Shown here: positions 37,299-44,922 of the stretch, in pieces | Layout of the letters: every line of letters begins with the position of its first letter | Numbering within the stretch: the first letter of the stretch is position 1 | Origin: Leifsonia shinshuensis | GTDB lineage: Bacteria; Actinomycetota; Actinomycetes; Actinomycetales; Microbacteriaceae | Direction of reading: 5' to 3' | DNA: 64,000 nt | NCBI RefSeq assembly: GCF_022606355.1 | Contig: NZ_JAHHZQ010000001.1 | Location: 1,302,001 to 1,366,000, forward strand | Position numbers and translations under genes: made by a program | Notes under the pieces: generated by a model | Database searches by the model: none | Seen by the model: only the letters and a program-made list of their open reading frames with translations | Told to the model about the DNA's origin: nothing

Positions 37299-37364
37299 CC
37301 ATCGCTTCCTCACTTTCTCCCGCGACACGCCGGGTGGAGGCGGGAGAAAGTGAGGAAGCGATGG
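37299..37364. repeat. Palindromic element, family 1, copy 2
   Basis: Perfect 25-base arms (37299-37323 and 37340-37364) enclose a 16-base loop. The arm sequence equals copy 1 at 32044-32111 while the loop sequence is unrelated. It follows paaG and is the likely terminator of the paa operon. Confidence 0.85.
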
Positions 37365-37434
37365 CTGGGCGGGCGCGTTACGGGATGTGACGGGGGGCGT
37401 GCGGCGCGGGAACAACGCATGCATTCTGGAGCGC

Positions 37435-38817
37435 ATGACCCGGCAGATCCGTTTCAACGCTTTCGACATGAACTGCGTCGCCCACCAGTCGTCCGGAATG
37501 TGGCGACACCCCGACGACCAGGCCTGGCGCTACAAGGACCTCACCTACTGGACGGAGCTCGCGAAGCTCCTCGAGCGCGGCACCTTCGACGGCATCTTCA
37601 TCGCCGACGTGCTCGGCACCTACGACGTCTACGGCGGCAGCAACGAGGCCGCCATCCGCCATGGCGCCCAGGTGCCGGTGAACGACCCGCTCCTCCTGGT
37701 CTCGGCGATGGCGCTCGTGACCGAGAACCTCGGCTTCGGCGTCACCGCGGGTACCGCCTACGAGCACCCGTATCCGTTCGCGCGCCGCATGTCGACGCTC
37801 GACCACCTGACGAACGGACGGGTCGGCTGGAACGTCGTCACCGGCTACCTGCCGTCGGCCGCGCGCAACATGGGTCACGACGACCAGCTGCAGCACGACG
37901 ACCGCTACGACCACGCCGACGAGTACCTCGAGGTCCTCTACAAGCTGTGGGAGGGCTCATGGGAGGACGACGCCGTCATCCGCGACCGCGAGTCGGGCGT
38001 CTTCACCGACCCGTCGAAGGTGCACGAGATCGGCCACCGGGGCAAGCACTTCACTGTGCCGGGCATCCACCTCTCCGAGCCGAGCCCCCAGCGCACGCCG
38101 GTGATCTACCAGGCCGGCGCCTCCAAGCGCGGCATCGGCTTCGCGGCAGAGAACGCCGAGGCGATCTTCGTGGCGGCCTCGACCAAGGAGGGCCTGAAGG
38201 AGACCGTGGCCAAGCTGCGCGACGCTCTGGAGGCCGCGGGACGCGACCGCTACGCGGCACGCATCTACACCCTCCTCACGATCATCACCGACGAGACCGA
38301 CGAGAAGGCTCAGGCCAAGTTCGAGGACTTCCTGCAGTACACCGACGACGAGGGCGCCCTGGTGTTCATGTCGGGCTGGATGGGCGTCGACCTGTCGCAG
38401 TACGACCTGGACGAGCCGATCGGCAACGTCAAGAGCAACGCCATCCAGTCGGCGGTCGCCAACTTCCAGCGACCGAACGCCGAGGGCGGCGAGTGGACGG
38501 TGCGCGACATCGGCCGCAACGGAGTGATCGGCGGCCTCGGCCCGTTCATCGTCGGCGGAGCCGTCAGCATCGCCGACCAGCTGCAGGAGTGGGTGGAGGA
38601 GACCGACGTCGACGGCTTCAACCTCGCCTACGCGATCACGCCAGGCACGTTCGAGGACATCGTCGAGTACGTCATCCCCGAACTGCGCAAGCGCGGTGCC
38701 TACCCGGACGCGTACGTCGAGGGCACGCTGCGCAACAAGCTGCACGGCGCGGGCGACCGCCTGCCGGAGAACCACCGCGGGGCCCAGTACCGCGTCGGAG
38801 CGCCCGCGAAGGCGTAG
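37435..38817 (+). CDS. LLM-class flavin monooxygenase (NtaA/DszA type)
   Basis: A 460-residue luciferase-like monooxygenase of the NtaA/SnaA/DszA branch. It begins with IRFNAFDMNCVAHQSSGMWRHP and contains TAGTAYEHPYPFARRMSTLDHLTNGRVGWNVVTGY and QAGASKRGIGFAAENAEA. These enzymes use FMNH2 from a separate reductase to oxidise chelators, sulfur compounds or similar small molecules; no reductase gene is adjacent and the substrate is open. The ATG at 37435 follows a CTGGAGCGC site. Confidence 0.87.
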   Translation: MTRQIRFNAFDMNCVAHQSSGMWRHPDDQAWRYKDLTYWTELAKLLERGTFDGIFIADVLGTYDVYGGSNEAAIRHGAQVPVNDPLLLVSAMALVTENLGFGVTAGTAYEHPYPFARRMSTLDHLTNGRVGWNVVTGYLPSAARNMGHDDQLQHDDRYDHADEYLEVLYKLWEGSWEDDAVIRDRESGVFTDPSKVHEIGHRGKHFTVPGIHLSEPSPQRTPVIYQAGASKRGIGFAAENAEAIFVAASTKEGLKETVAKLRDALEAAGRDRYAARIYTLLTIITDETDEKAQAKFEDFLQYTDDEGALVFMSGWMGVDLSQYDLDEPIGNVKSNAIQSAVANFQRPNAEGGEWTVRDIGRNGVIGGLGPFIVGGAVSIADQLQEWVEETDVDGFNLAYAITPGTFEDIVEYVIPELRKRGAYPDAYVEGTLRNKLHGAGDRLPENHRGAQYRVGAPAKA

Positions 38818-38964
38818 CCGCACCAGCGAACCACCAGACCGAGCGCCGGGCCCCTGCGACCGAGTGGGGTAGACCCGGCGTTCTGTCTGCCCGAAGCCCG
38901 CCGCACGCCGCACAATGCGCGCAGGACGGGCATGGGCTTCGAAGATGTCCGTTCTACGCGGCGC

Positions 38965-38987
38965 CCGGCGTGCGGGTAACACGCCGG
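38965..38987. terminator. Possible terminator between LLM and kinase genes
   Basis: CCGGCGTG and CACGCCGG pair perfectly around a 7-base loop in the 218-base convergent gap (38818-39035). I see nothing else in that gap. Confidence 0.45.
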
Positions 38988-39035
38988 ACGCCGCGGCCGA
39001 GCGTCAGGGCACACGACCGGCCACGAACGCAGCGC

Positions 39036-40418
39036 TCACCGCGAAGAAGCGCCCGCTTCGCGCGGCGCGATCCCCTGCGCGTCGTCGAGGAGCCGCTCGA
39101 CGGCCGCGCGCGGAATCGGTATCCAGCTCGGTCGATGGCGTGCCTCGTAGGTGATCTCGTACACCGCCTTGTCGAGTTCGAACGCGGTCAGCAGATCGGC
39201 GAACTCGTGCAGCACGTCGCCCGCGACGGACGCGTAGCCCTCGAGGTACGCCTCGCGCGCGGCGGCCGCCCATTCCCGCGCATCGACGGGAGGCTCGCGC
39301 TGGGCGAGGGAGCCGGAGACGTAGTCGAACGAGCGGAGCATCCCCGCGACGTCGCGCATCGTCGCGTCCGGCAGGGCGCGCTCGGCGAGCGGTCGCAGCG
39401 GCTCGCCCTCGAAGTCGATGAACTGCCAGCCGCGGTCGGGCGAGTAGAGCACCTGGCCGAGGTGGAGGTCGCCGTGGATGCGCTGGAGCACCGGGAGGGG
39501 CGCTGCCGCCGCCGCTTCGTAGACCGTGGCGATCGCCGCGCGCAGTTGCTCGACCTCCGGCACCTCCGTGGTCGTGATCGTGAGCCTCCGGAACATTCCG
39601 TCGAGGGCGGCCCGCACGTCGTCCGCCCCCGCCGGCCGCGTCGGGAGGACGCCCGCCATCAGCCGGTGCAGCTCCGCCGTTCCGGCTCCGAGCGCGTACG
39701 CCCGGTCGGTGAAGTCCTCGCCGCGCTCAGCGGCGCTGACTGCGAGCTCCCAGCCGTCCTCGGCCCCCGGCACGAAGTCCTGCATGAGCGCGAGCTCGCC
39801 CGTCGCCCTACCGCCGTCTGCCGCCGGCCAAGAGCCGGAGAGCCAGCCGAGCAGGGCGGGCGTGCGCTCCGATCCGCCGGCGGTCAGCGCCGCGAGGGTG
39901 GAGATGTCGGGGTTCTCACCGTCCTGGACGACGCGGAAGACCTTCACCAGCGACAGCACCCCGTCGGCGATCTCGGCGACGATGGAGGTGTTCGACTGCT
40001 CGGCGGAGAGCCTGCGCGACGAGTGCACCGGAATGCGACCGCCCAACGTGTGACCGGTCGCCCGCGCGTGCTCGCCGTCCGCGTCGCCCGCGCCCGTCAT
40101 CAGCGCGACGAGCGCCGCGACATACGCCTCCTCCGCCGGTCCGTCGTACAGGTGGCGCCCTCCCGCCTCGCCGACGTACCCCGCCGGCTCGCCGTCACGC
40201 TGCACCCGTGCGACCAGCGGCACCTGGTAGACCCGCGGGCTGCGCGGGGCGTCGTCGCAGAAGAAGTGGGTGACGATGCGCGAACCGTCGTCGGCCGACT
40301 CCGGCGCCCGTTCGAGCTCGAACGAGCCCAGCAGTCGCAGTCGCGGCTCGACGGCCTTGGTCGAGTACCAGCGTTGGCGGCGCATCCATGAGCCCACCAA
40401 CTCCGTGAGTTCCGTCAT
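39036..40418 (-). CDS. Maltokinase-like protein
   Basis: A 460-residue protein of the maltokinase/aminoglycoside phosphotransferase fold. The N-terminal cap (MRRQRWYSTKAVEP) is typical of maltokinase; the catalytic site is RIHGDLHLGQVL with FIDFEGEPLRPLAER. Maltokinase makes maltose 1-phosphate for GlgE glucan synthesis and is often fused to or beside TreS. Neither treS nor glgE is visible here, so the assignment rests on the protein alone. A TACGGT box lies 6 bases before the ATG. Confidence 0.78.
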   Translation of the reverse strand: MTELTELVGSWMRRQRWYSTKAVEPRLRLLGSFELERAPESADDGSRIVTHFFCDDAPRSPRVYQVPLVARVQRDGEPAGYVGEAGGRHLYDGPAEEAYVAALVALMTGAGDADGEHARATGHTLGGRIPVHSSRRLSAEQSNTSIVAEIADGVLSLVKVFRVVQDGENPDISTLAALTAGGSERTPALLGWLSGSWPAADGGRATGELALMQDFVPGAEDGWELAVSAAERGEDFTDRAYALGAGTAELHRLMAGVLPTRPAGADDVRAALDGMFRRLTITTTEVPEVEQLRAAIATVYEAAAAAPLPVLQRIHGDLHLGQVLYSPDRGWQFIDFEGEPLRPLAERALPDATMRDVAGMLRSFDYVSGSLAQREPPVDAREWAAAAREAYLEGYASVAGDVLHEFADLLTAFELDKAVYEITYEARHRPSWIPIPRAAVERLLDDAQGIAPREAGASSR

Positions 40419-40424
40419 GCCTGA

Positions 40425-40430
40425 ACCGTA
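40425..40430 (-). promoter_or_regulatory. -10 box TACGGT, leaderless promoter of the maltokinase-like gene
   Basis: On the minus strand TACGGT is followed by 6 bases and the ATG at 40418, with no ribosome site. The M23 gene ends at 40437, only 7 bases beyond. Confidence 0.42.
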
Positions 40431-40436
40431 CGCCCG

Positions 40437-42017
40437 TCACCGCGTTCCTACGATGACTCCCCGCGCCGCGAGGAAGGGGTACGGATCTATTTGCACGCCG
40501 TTCACCCGCACTTCGAGGTGGAGGTGGCAGCCGGTGGAGGCGCCGGTCGACCCGACCTGCGCGATCGGCTGGCCGGCCACGACGTGCTCGCCGACGGTCA
40601 CGCCGATACCGCCGTCGCGGATGTGTCCGTAGGCGGTCTCGACGCCGCCTCCGTGGTCGATGAGGACGAAGTTGCCGTACGAGCCGTTGGGGCCGGCCTG
40701 CGCGACGACCCCGGCCGCTGCGGCGACGATCGTGGTGCCGCAGGCCGCGCCGATGTCGTCGCCGGGGTGGAAGGGCGCGGTGCCGGCCGGGCGCGACGGC
40801 CGCGGGCCGAACGGGTCGGTCATCGGGCCGTGCACGGGCAGCGTCCACCCGGTGGCGATCGTTGACGGATCGACGATGAGCGCCTGCCACCCGGTGCCGG
40901 CGGTGAGCAGTGTCGGCAGCTGGTTCAGGGCCGCCGAGGCCGTGTCCACCTGGAGCTGCGCGTCGGAAACCGCTTGCCGGCTCGCGTCGACGTCGATGCC
41001 GGCGAGCGTGTCGGCGGCGTGCTTCGCCTGGCTGTTCAGCGACTTCACCGTCGCGGCGTCGGCCGCTGCATCGCGGAGCGCTTCGACGCGGTCGCCGCTC
41101 AGCGTGCGAAGGCGCTGTACCGCGCCGAGCTTGGCGAGGAGGTCTCCGTGCGTTCCGAGCACGGCGGCCAGCGGGTCGTCGGTGATGCCCTTCCAGCCCG
41201 CGGCCCGGATGAGCGCGGTGGCGAACGCGGCCGAGGCCGCCGCACGCTTCTTCGCGGCCTTCGCCTGCGCGGCGAGGGCGTCTACCGATGCCCGGGCCTG
41301 TTGCTGCTCGCGCTGAGCCGCGAGGTTGGCGTCTGTCGCCTCCGCCAGGGTCTGCTGCGCTTCGGCCAGCTGACTGGCGAGTTGCGCCGCCTGCTCCGCG
41401 TCGGCGATGTCGACCTGTGCGCTGGTGCCGGGGAGGTCGGGTACGAGCAGAGGCACGTCGTCGGCGGGCGTCGGTGTGGGCGTCGGTGTCCGCGTGGGCG
41501 TCGGGGTCGGCGTGGGCGTCGGGGTCGGGCAGGACGTCGGAGCAGGTGTCGGCGACGGACTGGGAGTCGAGGACGGGCTCGGGGACGGCGTGGGGGTGGC
41601 GCAGGGCGTCACCGTGGGCGTCGGCGTGGGCGTCGGCGTGGAGGTCGGCGTCGGGCTGGGCGTCACCGTGGGCGTCGGCGCGGGTGTCGGCGCGGGTGAT
41701 TCGGTCGGCCCCGAGGTCGGTGCCGGCGTCGAGGTGGTGCAGCCGTCGCCGGAGCAGTCATCGGCCGTCGCGGGCAGCGGCGCGAGCGCGAGGCCGACCG
41801 CCAACGCGACCGCCGCCGTGTATGCCAGGCCACGCTGCAACTGCCCCTGCCCGGCCTGCCGGGCGACGGCCCGCCGAGCGGCACGCGAGCCGGGGACGGG
41901 CAATGGCCCGCTGCGAAGCGCGGTCGCGGGGCTGAGAGCACGACCTCCATCGCCGCGGCGCGGGTGTTCGCGTCGTGTCAGCAGTCTGAAGCGTCCCAAC
42001 GCGTCCCGCATGATCAC
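40437..42017 (-). CDS. Secreted M23 peptidase with Pro/Thr linker and coiled coil
   Basis: A 526-residue exported protein. After a long basic N-terminus comes a signal peptide ([23 protein letters not shown], about 64-86), then roughly 90 residues of Pro/Thr/Ser repeats. A helical coiled-coil region (about 200-370) is rich in Ala, Gln and Lys. The C-terminal M23 endopeptidase domain has [13 protein letters not shown]-type core residues, and HLHLEV zinc ligands. Such proteins cut peptidoglycan cross-links or activate other hydrolases. It diverges from lepB. The start could be 42017 or the ATG at 42011. Confidence 0.87.
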   Translation of the reverse strand: MIMRDALGRFRLLTRREHPRRGDGGRALSPATALRSGPLPVPGSRAARRAVARQAGQGQLQRGLAYTAAVALAVGLALAPLPATADDCSGDGCTTSTPAPTSGPTESPAPTPAPTPTVTPSPTPTSTPTPTPTPTVTPCATPTPSPSPSSTPSPSPTPAPTSCPTPTPTPTPTPTRTPTPTPTPADDVPLLVPDLPGTSAQVDIADAEQAAQLASQLAEAQQTLAEATDANLAAQREQQQARASVDALAAQAKAAKKRAAASAAFATALIRAAGWKGITDDPLAAVLGTHGDLLAKLGAVQRLRTLSGDRVEALRDAAADAATVKSLNSQAKHAADTLAGIDVDASRQAVSDAQLQVDTASAALNQLPTLLTAGTGWQALIVDPSTIATGWTLPVHGPMTDPFGPRPSRPAGTAPFHPGDDIGAACGTTIVAAAAGVVAQAGPNGSYGNFVLIDHGGGVETAYGHIRDGGIGVTVGEHVVAGQPIAQVGSTGASTGCHLHLEVRVNGVQIDPYPFLAARGVIVGTR

Positions 42018-42129
42018 GCGAGCCCCCGGTCGGGCGCCGGAACGGCCCGTTCCTGCATCCTGTCATCCCGGCGGCCCGCGGACAATCCCTCGTGCGGGGG
42101 ATCGGATGCGTCTCACAGCATCGGCACGC

Positions 42130-42135
42130 TAGCGT
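42130..42135 (+). promoter_or_regulatory. -10 box TAGCGT before lepB
   Basis: TAGCGT is followed by 8 bases and the GTG at 42144, with no ribosome site. This is consistent with a leaderless transcript. Confidence 0.4.
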
Positions 42136-42143
42136 GAACGTTT

Positions 42144-42875
42144 GTGACCGACAGCACCGAGACCGTTCGACCACGCCGCTCCACACGCACGACCGGGTGG
42201 AAGGCGCTCCTGCGGGATGTCGTGATCATCTTCGTGGTGGCCGTGCTGGTCTCGTTCCTGATCAAGACGTTCGTCGCGCGGTCGTTCTACATCCCCTCCG
42301 GGTCGATGGAGAACACTCTGCAGATCAACGACCGGATCATCGTCAACGAGCTGCAGCCCAAGGTCTTCCCACTGCAGCGCGGCGATGTCGTCGTCTTCAA
42401 AGACCCGGGAGGCTGGCTTCCGCCCGCGGCCCCGAGCACCGGGAACCCGATCCAGCAGGGCATCGGCGCCGTGCTCGACTTCGTCGGTCTCGGAGCATCG
42501 GACAGCGACCAGCACCTGGTCAAGCGACTGATCGGGCTCCCCGGCGACCACGTGACGTGCTGCAACGCGCTCGGCCAGATGAGTGTCAACGGGGTCCCGC
42601 TCAAGGAGCCCTACGTGCTGCTCCCCGCGGGTCAGCAGGCGGTCTCCGGCAAGCCGTTCGACATCACCGTGCCCGCGGGCAAGGTCTGGGTGATGGGCGA
42701 CAACCGCTACAACTCGGCGGACTCCCGGTACCACATGGACGATCCCACCAAGGGCTTCGTCCCGCTCAGCGATGTCGTCGGCCGCGCCTTCGTGATCAGC
42801 TGGCCGGTGAGCCACTGGTCGTGGCTGGACAACTACCCGGAGACCTTCGCGGGCACCGAGCGCAAGGACGAGTAG
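42144..42875 (+). CDS. lepB: Signal peptidase I
   Basis: A 243-residue membrane peptidase with one N-terminal helix (about 25-45). The catalytic Ser54 is in IPSGSMENTL and Lys127 in HLVKRLIGLPGDHV; MGDNRYNSADSRYH is box E. It removes signal peptides from exported proteins. The start is GTG at 42144. The stop codon is part of a degenerate tandem repeat (42868-42920). Confidence 0.95.
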   Translation: MTDSTETVRPRRSTRTTGWKALLRDVVIIFVVAVLVSFLIKTFVARSFYIPSGSMENTLQINDRIIVNELQPKVFPLQRGDVVVFKDPGGWLPPAAPSTGNPIQQGIGAVLDFVGLGASDSDQHLVKRLIGLPGDHVTCCNALGQMSVNGVPLKEPYVLLPAGQQAVSGKPFDITVPAGKVWVMGDNRYNSADSRYHMDDPTKGFVPLSDVVGRAFVISWPVSHWSWLDNYPETFAGTERKDE

Positions 42876-42920
42876 CCCAGCCGAGTAGCCCGCCCGATTC
42901 GCCCGGTCCGAGAAGCCCGG
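42868..42920. repeat. Degenerate tandem repeat over the lepB stop codon
   Basis: Four units of 13-14 bases starting at 42868, 42881, 42894 and 42908 share CCGAGTAGCCCG. The first contains the lepB TAG stop and the second repeats the same TAG context. Confidence 0.5.
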
Positions 42921-42938
42921 CCGGTCGCGATCGGCCGG
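42917..42938. terminator. Possible terminator between lepB and the SIP gene
   Basis: CCGGCCG and CGGCCGG pair around an 8-base loop in the 94-base convergent gap. No T tract is visible. Confidence 0.35.
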
Positions 42939-42969
42939 CCGCGATCGTCCTGTCCGGCGGCACGCGGCC

Positions 42970-43890
42970 TCAGACCCGCTCGGCCCGCCCCAACCGCCAG
43001 TAGCCCATGAAGGCGACCCGATCGCGGTCGATTCCGTGCCCGCGCACGAGCAGCCGACGCAGGGTCTTGACGACCCCGGACTCCCCCGCGATCCACGCGT
43101 AGAACCCGCCGGCAGCCTGTTCGGGGCGCTCCCAGAGGATGTCGCGGTCGATGTCGACCTCGTCCAGCTGCTGCACCCGGTCCGGCGCGGCCCGCGCGAC
43201 CAGCTCTGGGCGTTCGGCGAGCCAGGCGGTCACGGCGGGCACCAGGTGGCAGCCGTGCTCTCCACCGGCACGTGCGATCCAGGTGACCTCCACGTTCGGG
43301 CCGACCGCGAGCGGCAGGGCATCCGCCTCGGCGGGCACCTCGATGAACGCGTGGGCGCGACGGGTCGGGGGCAGTGCCTCGAGGATGGAGGCGATGGCCG
43401 GCGCGGCCGTCTCGTCGCCGACGAGCAGCAGCTCCGTCGCCGTACCCGGCCTCCAGTCGATGCCGACTCCAGTGTGCGGGCTGAGCGCGTCTGGGCCGAT
43501 GACCACGAGCTCGTCCCCGACGGCCGCGGCGCTCAGCCAACCGGCCGCAGGGCCGCCGTCGCCGTGCACGACGAAGTCGATGTCGACGCGGCACTCCTCC
43601 TGCGAGACATCGCGCACCGTGTAGGTGCGGAACGGGTTGCGCCGGTGCTCGGGCAGCGCGCGCCACTGGTCGTACCAGTCGCCCGCGTCGAGCGGGCTGA
43701 AGCTGCCGTCCGCCAGCGGGAAGACCAGCTTGACGCGCTGGTCGAGGCGCTCGGTGCCGAACGTCTCGAACTCCGCGCAGGTGAGACTCACGCGCAGGAA
43801 CCCCGGGCTCAGGCTGCGCAGCGCCGACACCCGTGCCCGATACGGCCGGTACGCCGGGCGGTCCGTGAGGGGCGGGGCGAGTACGGTCAC
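42970..43890 (-). CDS. Siderophore-interacting protein (ferric siderophore reductase)
   Basis: A 306-residue flavoprotein. It has the FAD-binding NPFRTYTVRD, the siderophore-interacting motifs GDETAAPAI and VHGDGGPAAGW, and a C-terminal AWIAGESGVVKTLRRLLV. It reduces iron from imported siderophores with NAD(P)H. The start is GTG at 43890 with a GGAAGG site. An IdeR/DtxR-type box lies 31 bases upstream, so iron repression is expected. No siderophore transporter is adjacent. Confidence 0.9.
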   Translation of the reverse strand: MTVLAPPLTDRPAYRPYRARVSALRSLSPGFLRVSLTCAEFETFGTERLDQRVKLVFPLADGSFSPLDAGDWYDQWRALPEHRRNPFRTYTVRDVSQEECRVDIDFVVHGDGGPAAGWLSAAAVGDELVVIGPDALSPHTGVGIDWRPGTATELLLVGDETAAPAIASILEALPPTRRAHAFIEVPAEADALPLAVGPNVEVTWIARAGGEHGCHLVPAVTAWLAERPELVARAAPDRVQQLDEVDIDRDILWERPEQAAGGFYAWIAGESGVVKTLRRLLVRGHGIDRDRVAFMGYWRLGRAERV

Positions 43891-43920
43891 GTCGAACCTT
43901 CCGAGCCGGGGCGGGATGAG

Positions 43921-43939
43921 TAAGGTAAGGCTACACTAA
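43921..43939. promoter_or_regulatory. IdeR/DtxR-type iron box
   Basis: TAAGGTAAGGCTACACTAA matches the 19-base consensus TTAGGTWAGSCTWACCTAA at 16 positions. It lies in front of the siderophore-interacting protein gene and may also affect the divergent gene at 44005. Confidence 0.72.
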
Positions 43940-43991
43940 CCAACTTCGTGCGGCCTGGGCGCCGATGCTGGACGGTCGGAAACCCGCGCAG

Positions 43992-43997
43992 TATCGT
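43992..43997 (+). promoter_or_regulatory. -10 box TATCGT, leaderless promoter
   Basis: TATCGT is followed by exactly 7 bases and the GTG at 44005. This spacing supports choosing that GTG as the start. Confidence 0.45.
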
Positions 43998-44004
43998 CGG
44001 CCGC

Positions 44005-44469
44005 GTGACGGACGCACGCATCCACCCCCTCCTGGGCAGGGACGCGCGCCTCGTCGTCCTGATCACGGGAGTCCTCGCGGGCGCGGGCGTCGGTTTCCTG
44101 CACATCATCGACTACGAGCTGGGGAACGACACCAAGCGCGAGCTGCTCAGCCCGCAGCTCTTCCTGTACGGGCCGGCGGCGGCCGCCGTCGGGTTCGTCG
44201 CGGCGGCCGCTCTCTACGCCTGGTTCGCCCGGGCGCGGCCCGGCATGGCGCTCTGGTGGCGGCACGTGTGCGGCACGGCGAGCGCCTTCGTGGCCGCGTT
44301 CGCGGGCTACACCCTGCTCTGGATTACGACGCCTCCGACCTACCTCGGCTGGTTCAGCGAGCCGCTCGGCGCGGCTGTCATCGCCGCGGCGGTGGAGGTC
44401 GTGGCCGTCCGGCTCATCCGGTCCGCCCGTAATGTCGAGAGGACGAGGCTCCGTTCGACGTCCCAGTGA
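44005..44469 (+). CDS. Hypothetical four-helix membrane protein
   Basis: A 154-residue protein with four predicted helices (about 14-32, 50-68, 83-102 and 116-138), short loops and a basic C-terminus (RSARNVERTRLRS). I recognise no named family. The GTG at 44005 is chosen because a TATCGT box lies 7 bases before it and the sequence upstream of it is not protein-like. It shares its promoter region with the iron-regulated siderophore-interacting protein gene. Confidence 0.6.
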   Translation: MTDARIHPLLGRDARLVVLITGVLAGAGVGFLHIIDYELGNDTKRELLSPQLFLYGPAAAAVGFVAAAALYAWFARARPGMALWWRHVCGTASAFVAAFAGYTLLWITTPPTYLGWFSEPLGAAVIAAAVEVVAVRLIRSARNVERTRLRSTSQ

Positions 44470-44501
44470 ACCGACACCGATTCGAAAGGACCGAAAGACC
44501 T

Positions 44502-44831
44502 ATGAAGTACATGATGTTCGTGATCACCGACTCCCAGCCCGACGCCGAGTCCGACGAGTCTGACGTCGACCTCTGGGTCGACGAGCTCGACGCGTCGGGC
44601 AAGCGTCTCATCGGCGAGGTGCTGGCACCGCAGACCGAATCCCGGGTGGTGCGCGTCCGGGACGGCAAGCGCTACGTGACGGACGGCCCGTTCACCGAGA
44701 CCACCGAGGTCATCTGCGGCTTCGACATCCTCGACGTCGACGACCTCGACGAGGCGATCGAGATCGCCTCGCGTCACCCGATGGCGCGCAACGGCCAGCT
44801 CGAGCTGCGCCCGTTCATGGTCTGGGAGTGA
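44502..44831 (+). CDS. YCII-domain protein (DGPF type)
   Basis: A 109-residue protein with the YCII fold. KYMMFVITDSQPDAES opens the first strand, RYVTDGPFTETTEVICGFDILDVDDLDEAIEIASRHP carries the family's DGPF motif, and ELRPFMVWE closes it. Genes of this type are common in actinobacteria, often next to sigma-factor-like genes, which are absent here. The biochemical role is unknown. A second, more distant YCII protein is encoded at 46922. The start follows an AAAGGA site. Confidence 0.85.
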   Translation: MKYMMFVITDSQPDAESDESDVDLWVDELDASGKRLIGEVLAPQTESRVVRVRDGKRYVTDGPFTETTEVICGFDILDVDDLDEAIEIASRHPMARNGQLELRPFMVWE

Positions 44832-44922
44832 CGGGACTCGCTGACGCGACCGACCCGCCGACCAGTCCCGCCGCCTCCCGCCGTGCTGGACCGGGAGGCG
44901 GCGGGTGCCCGAAGATGGCGTC

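Noticed and set aside
35392-37302. Long open frame antisense to paaE and paaG
   Set aside because: Both plus-strand genes have clear cofactor and active-site motifs; the antisense frame is a codon-bias shadow.
38818-39035. Possible small gene in the gap between the LLM and kinase genes
   Set aside because: Short frames exist but lack ribosome sites and show Arg/Pro-rich shadow composition; only a hairpin at 38965-38987 is supportable.
41460-41700. GTGGGCGTCGGC-type repeats as a repeat array
   Set aside because: They encode the Pro/Thr-rich linker of the M23 peptidase on the minus strand; no regular spacer structure exists.
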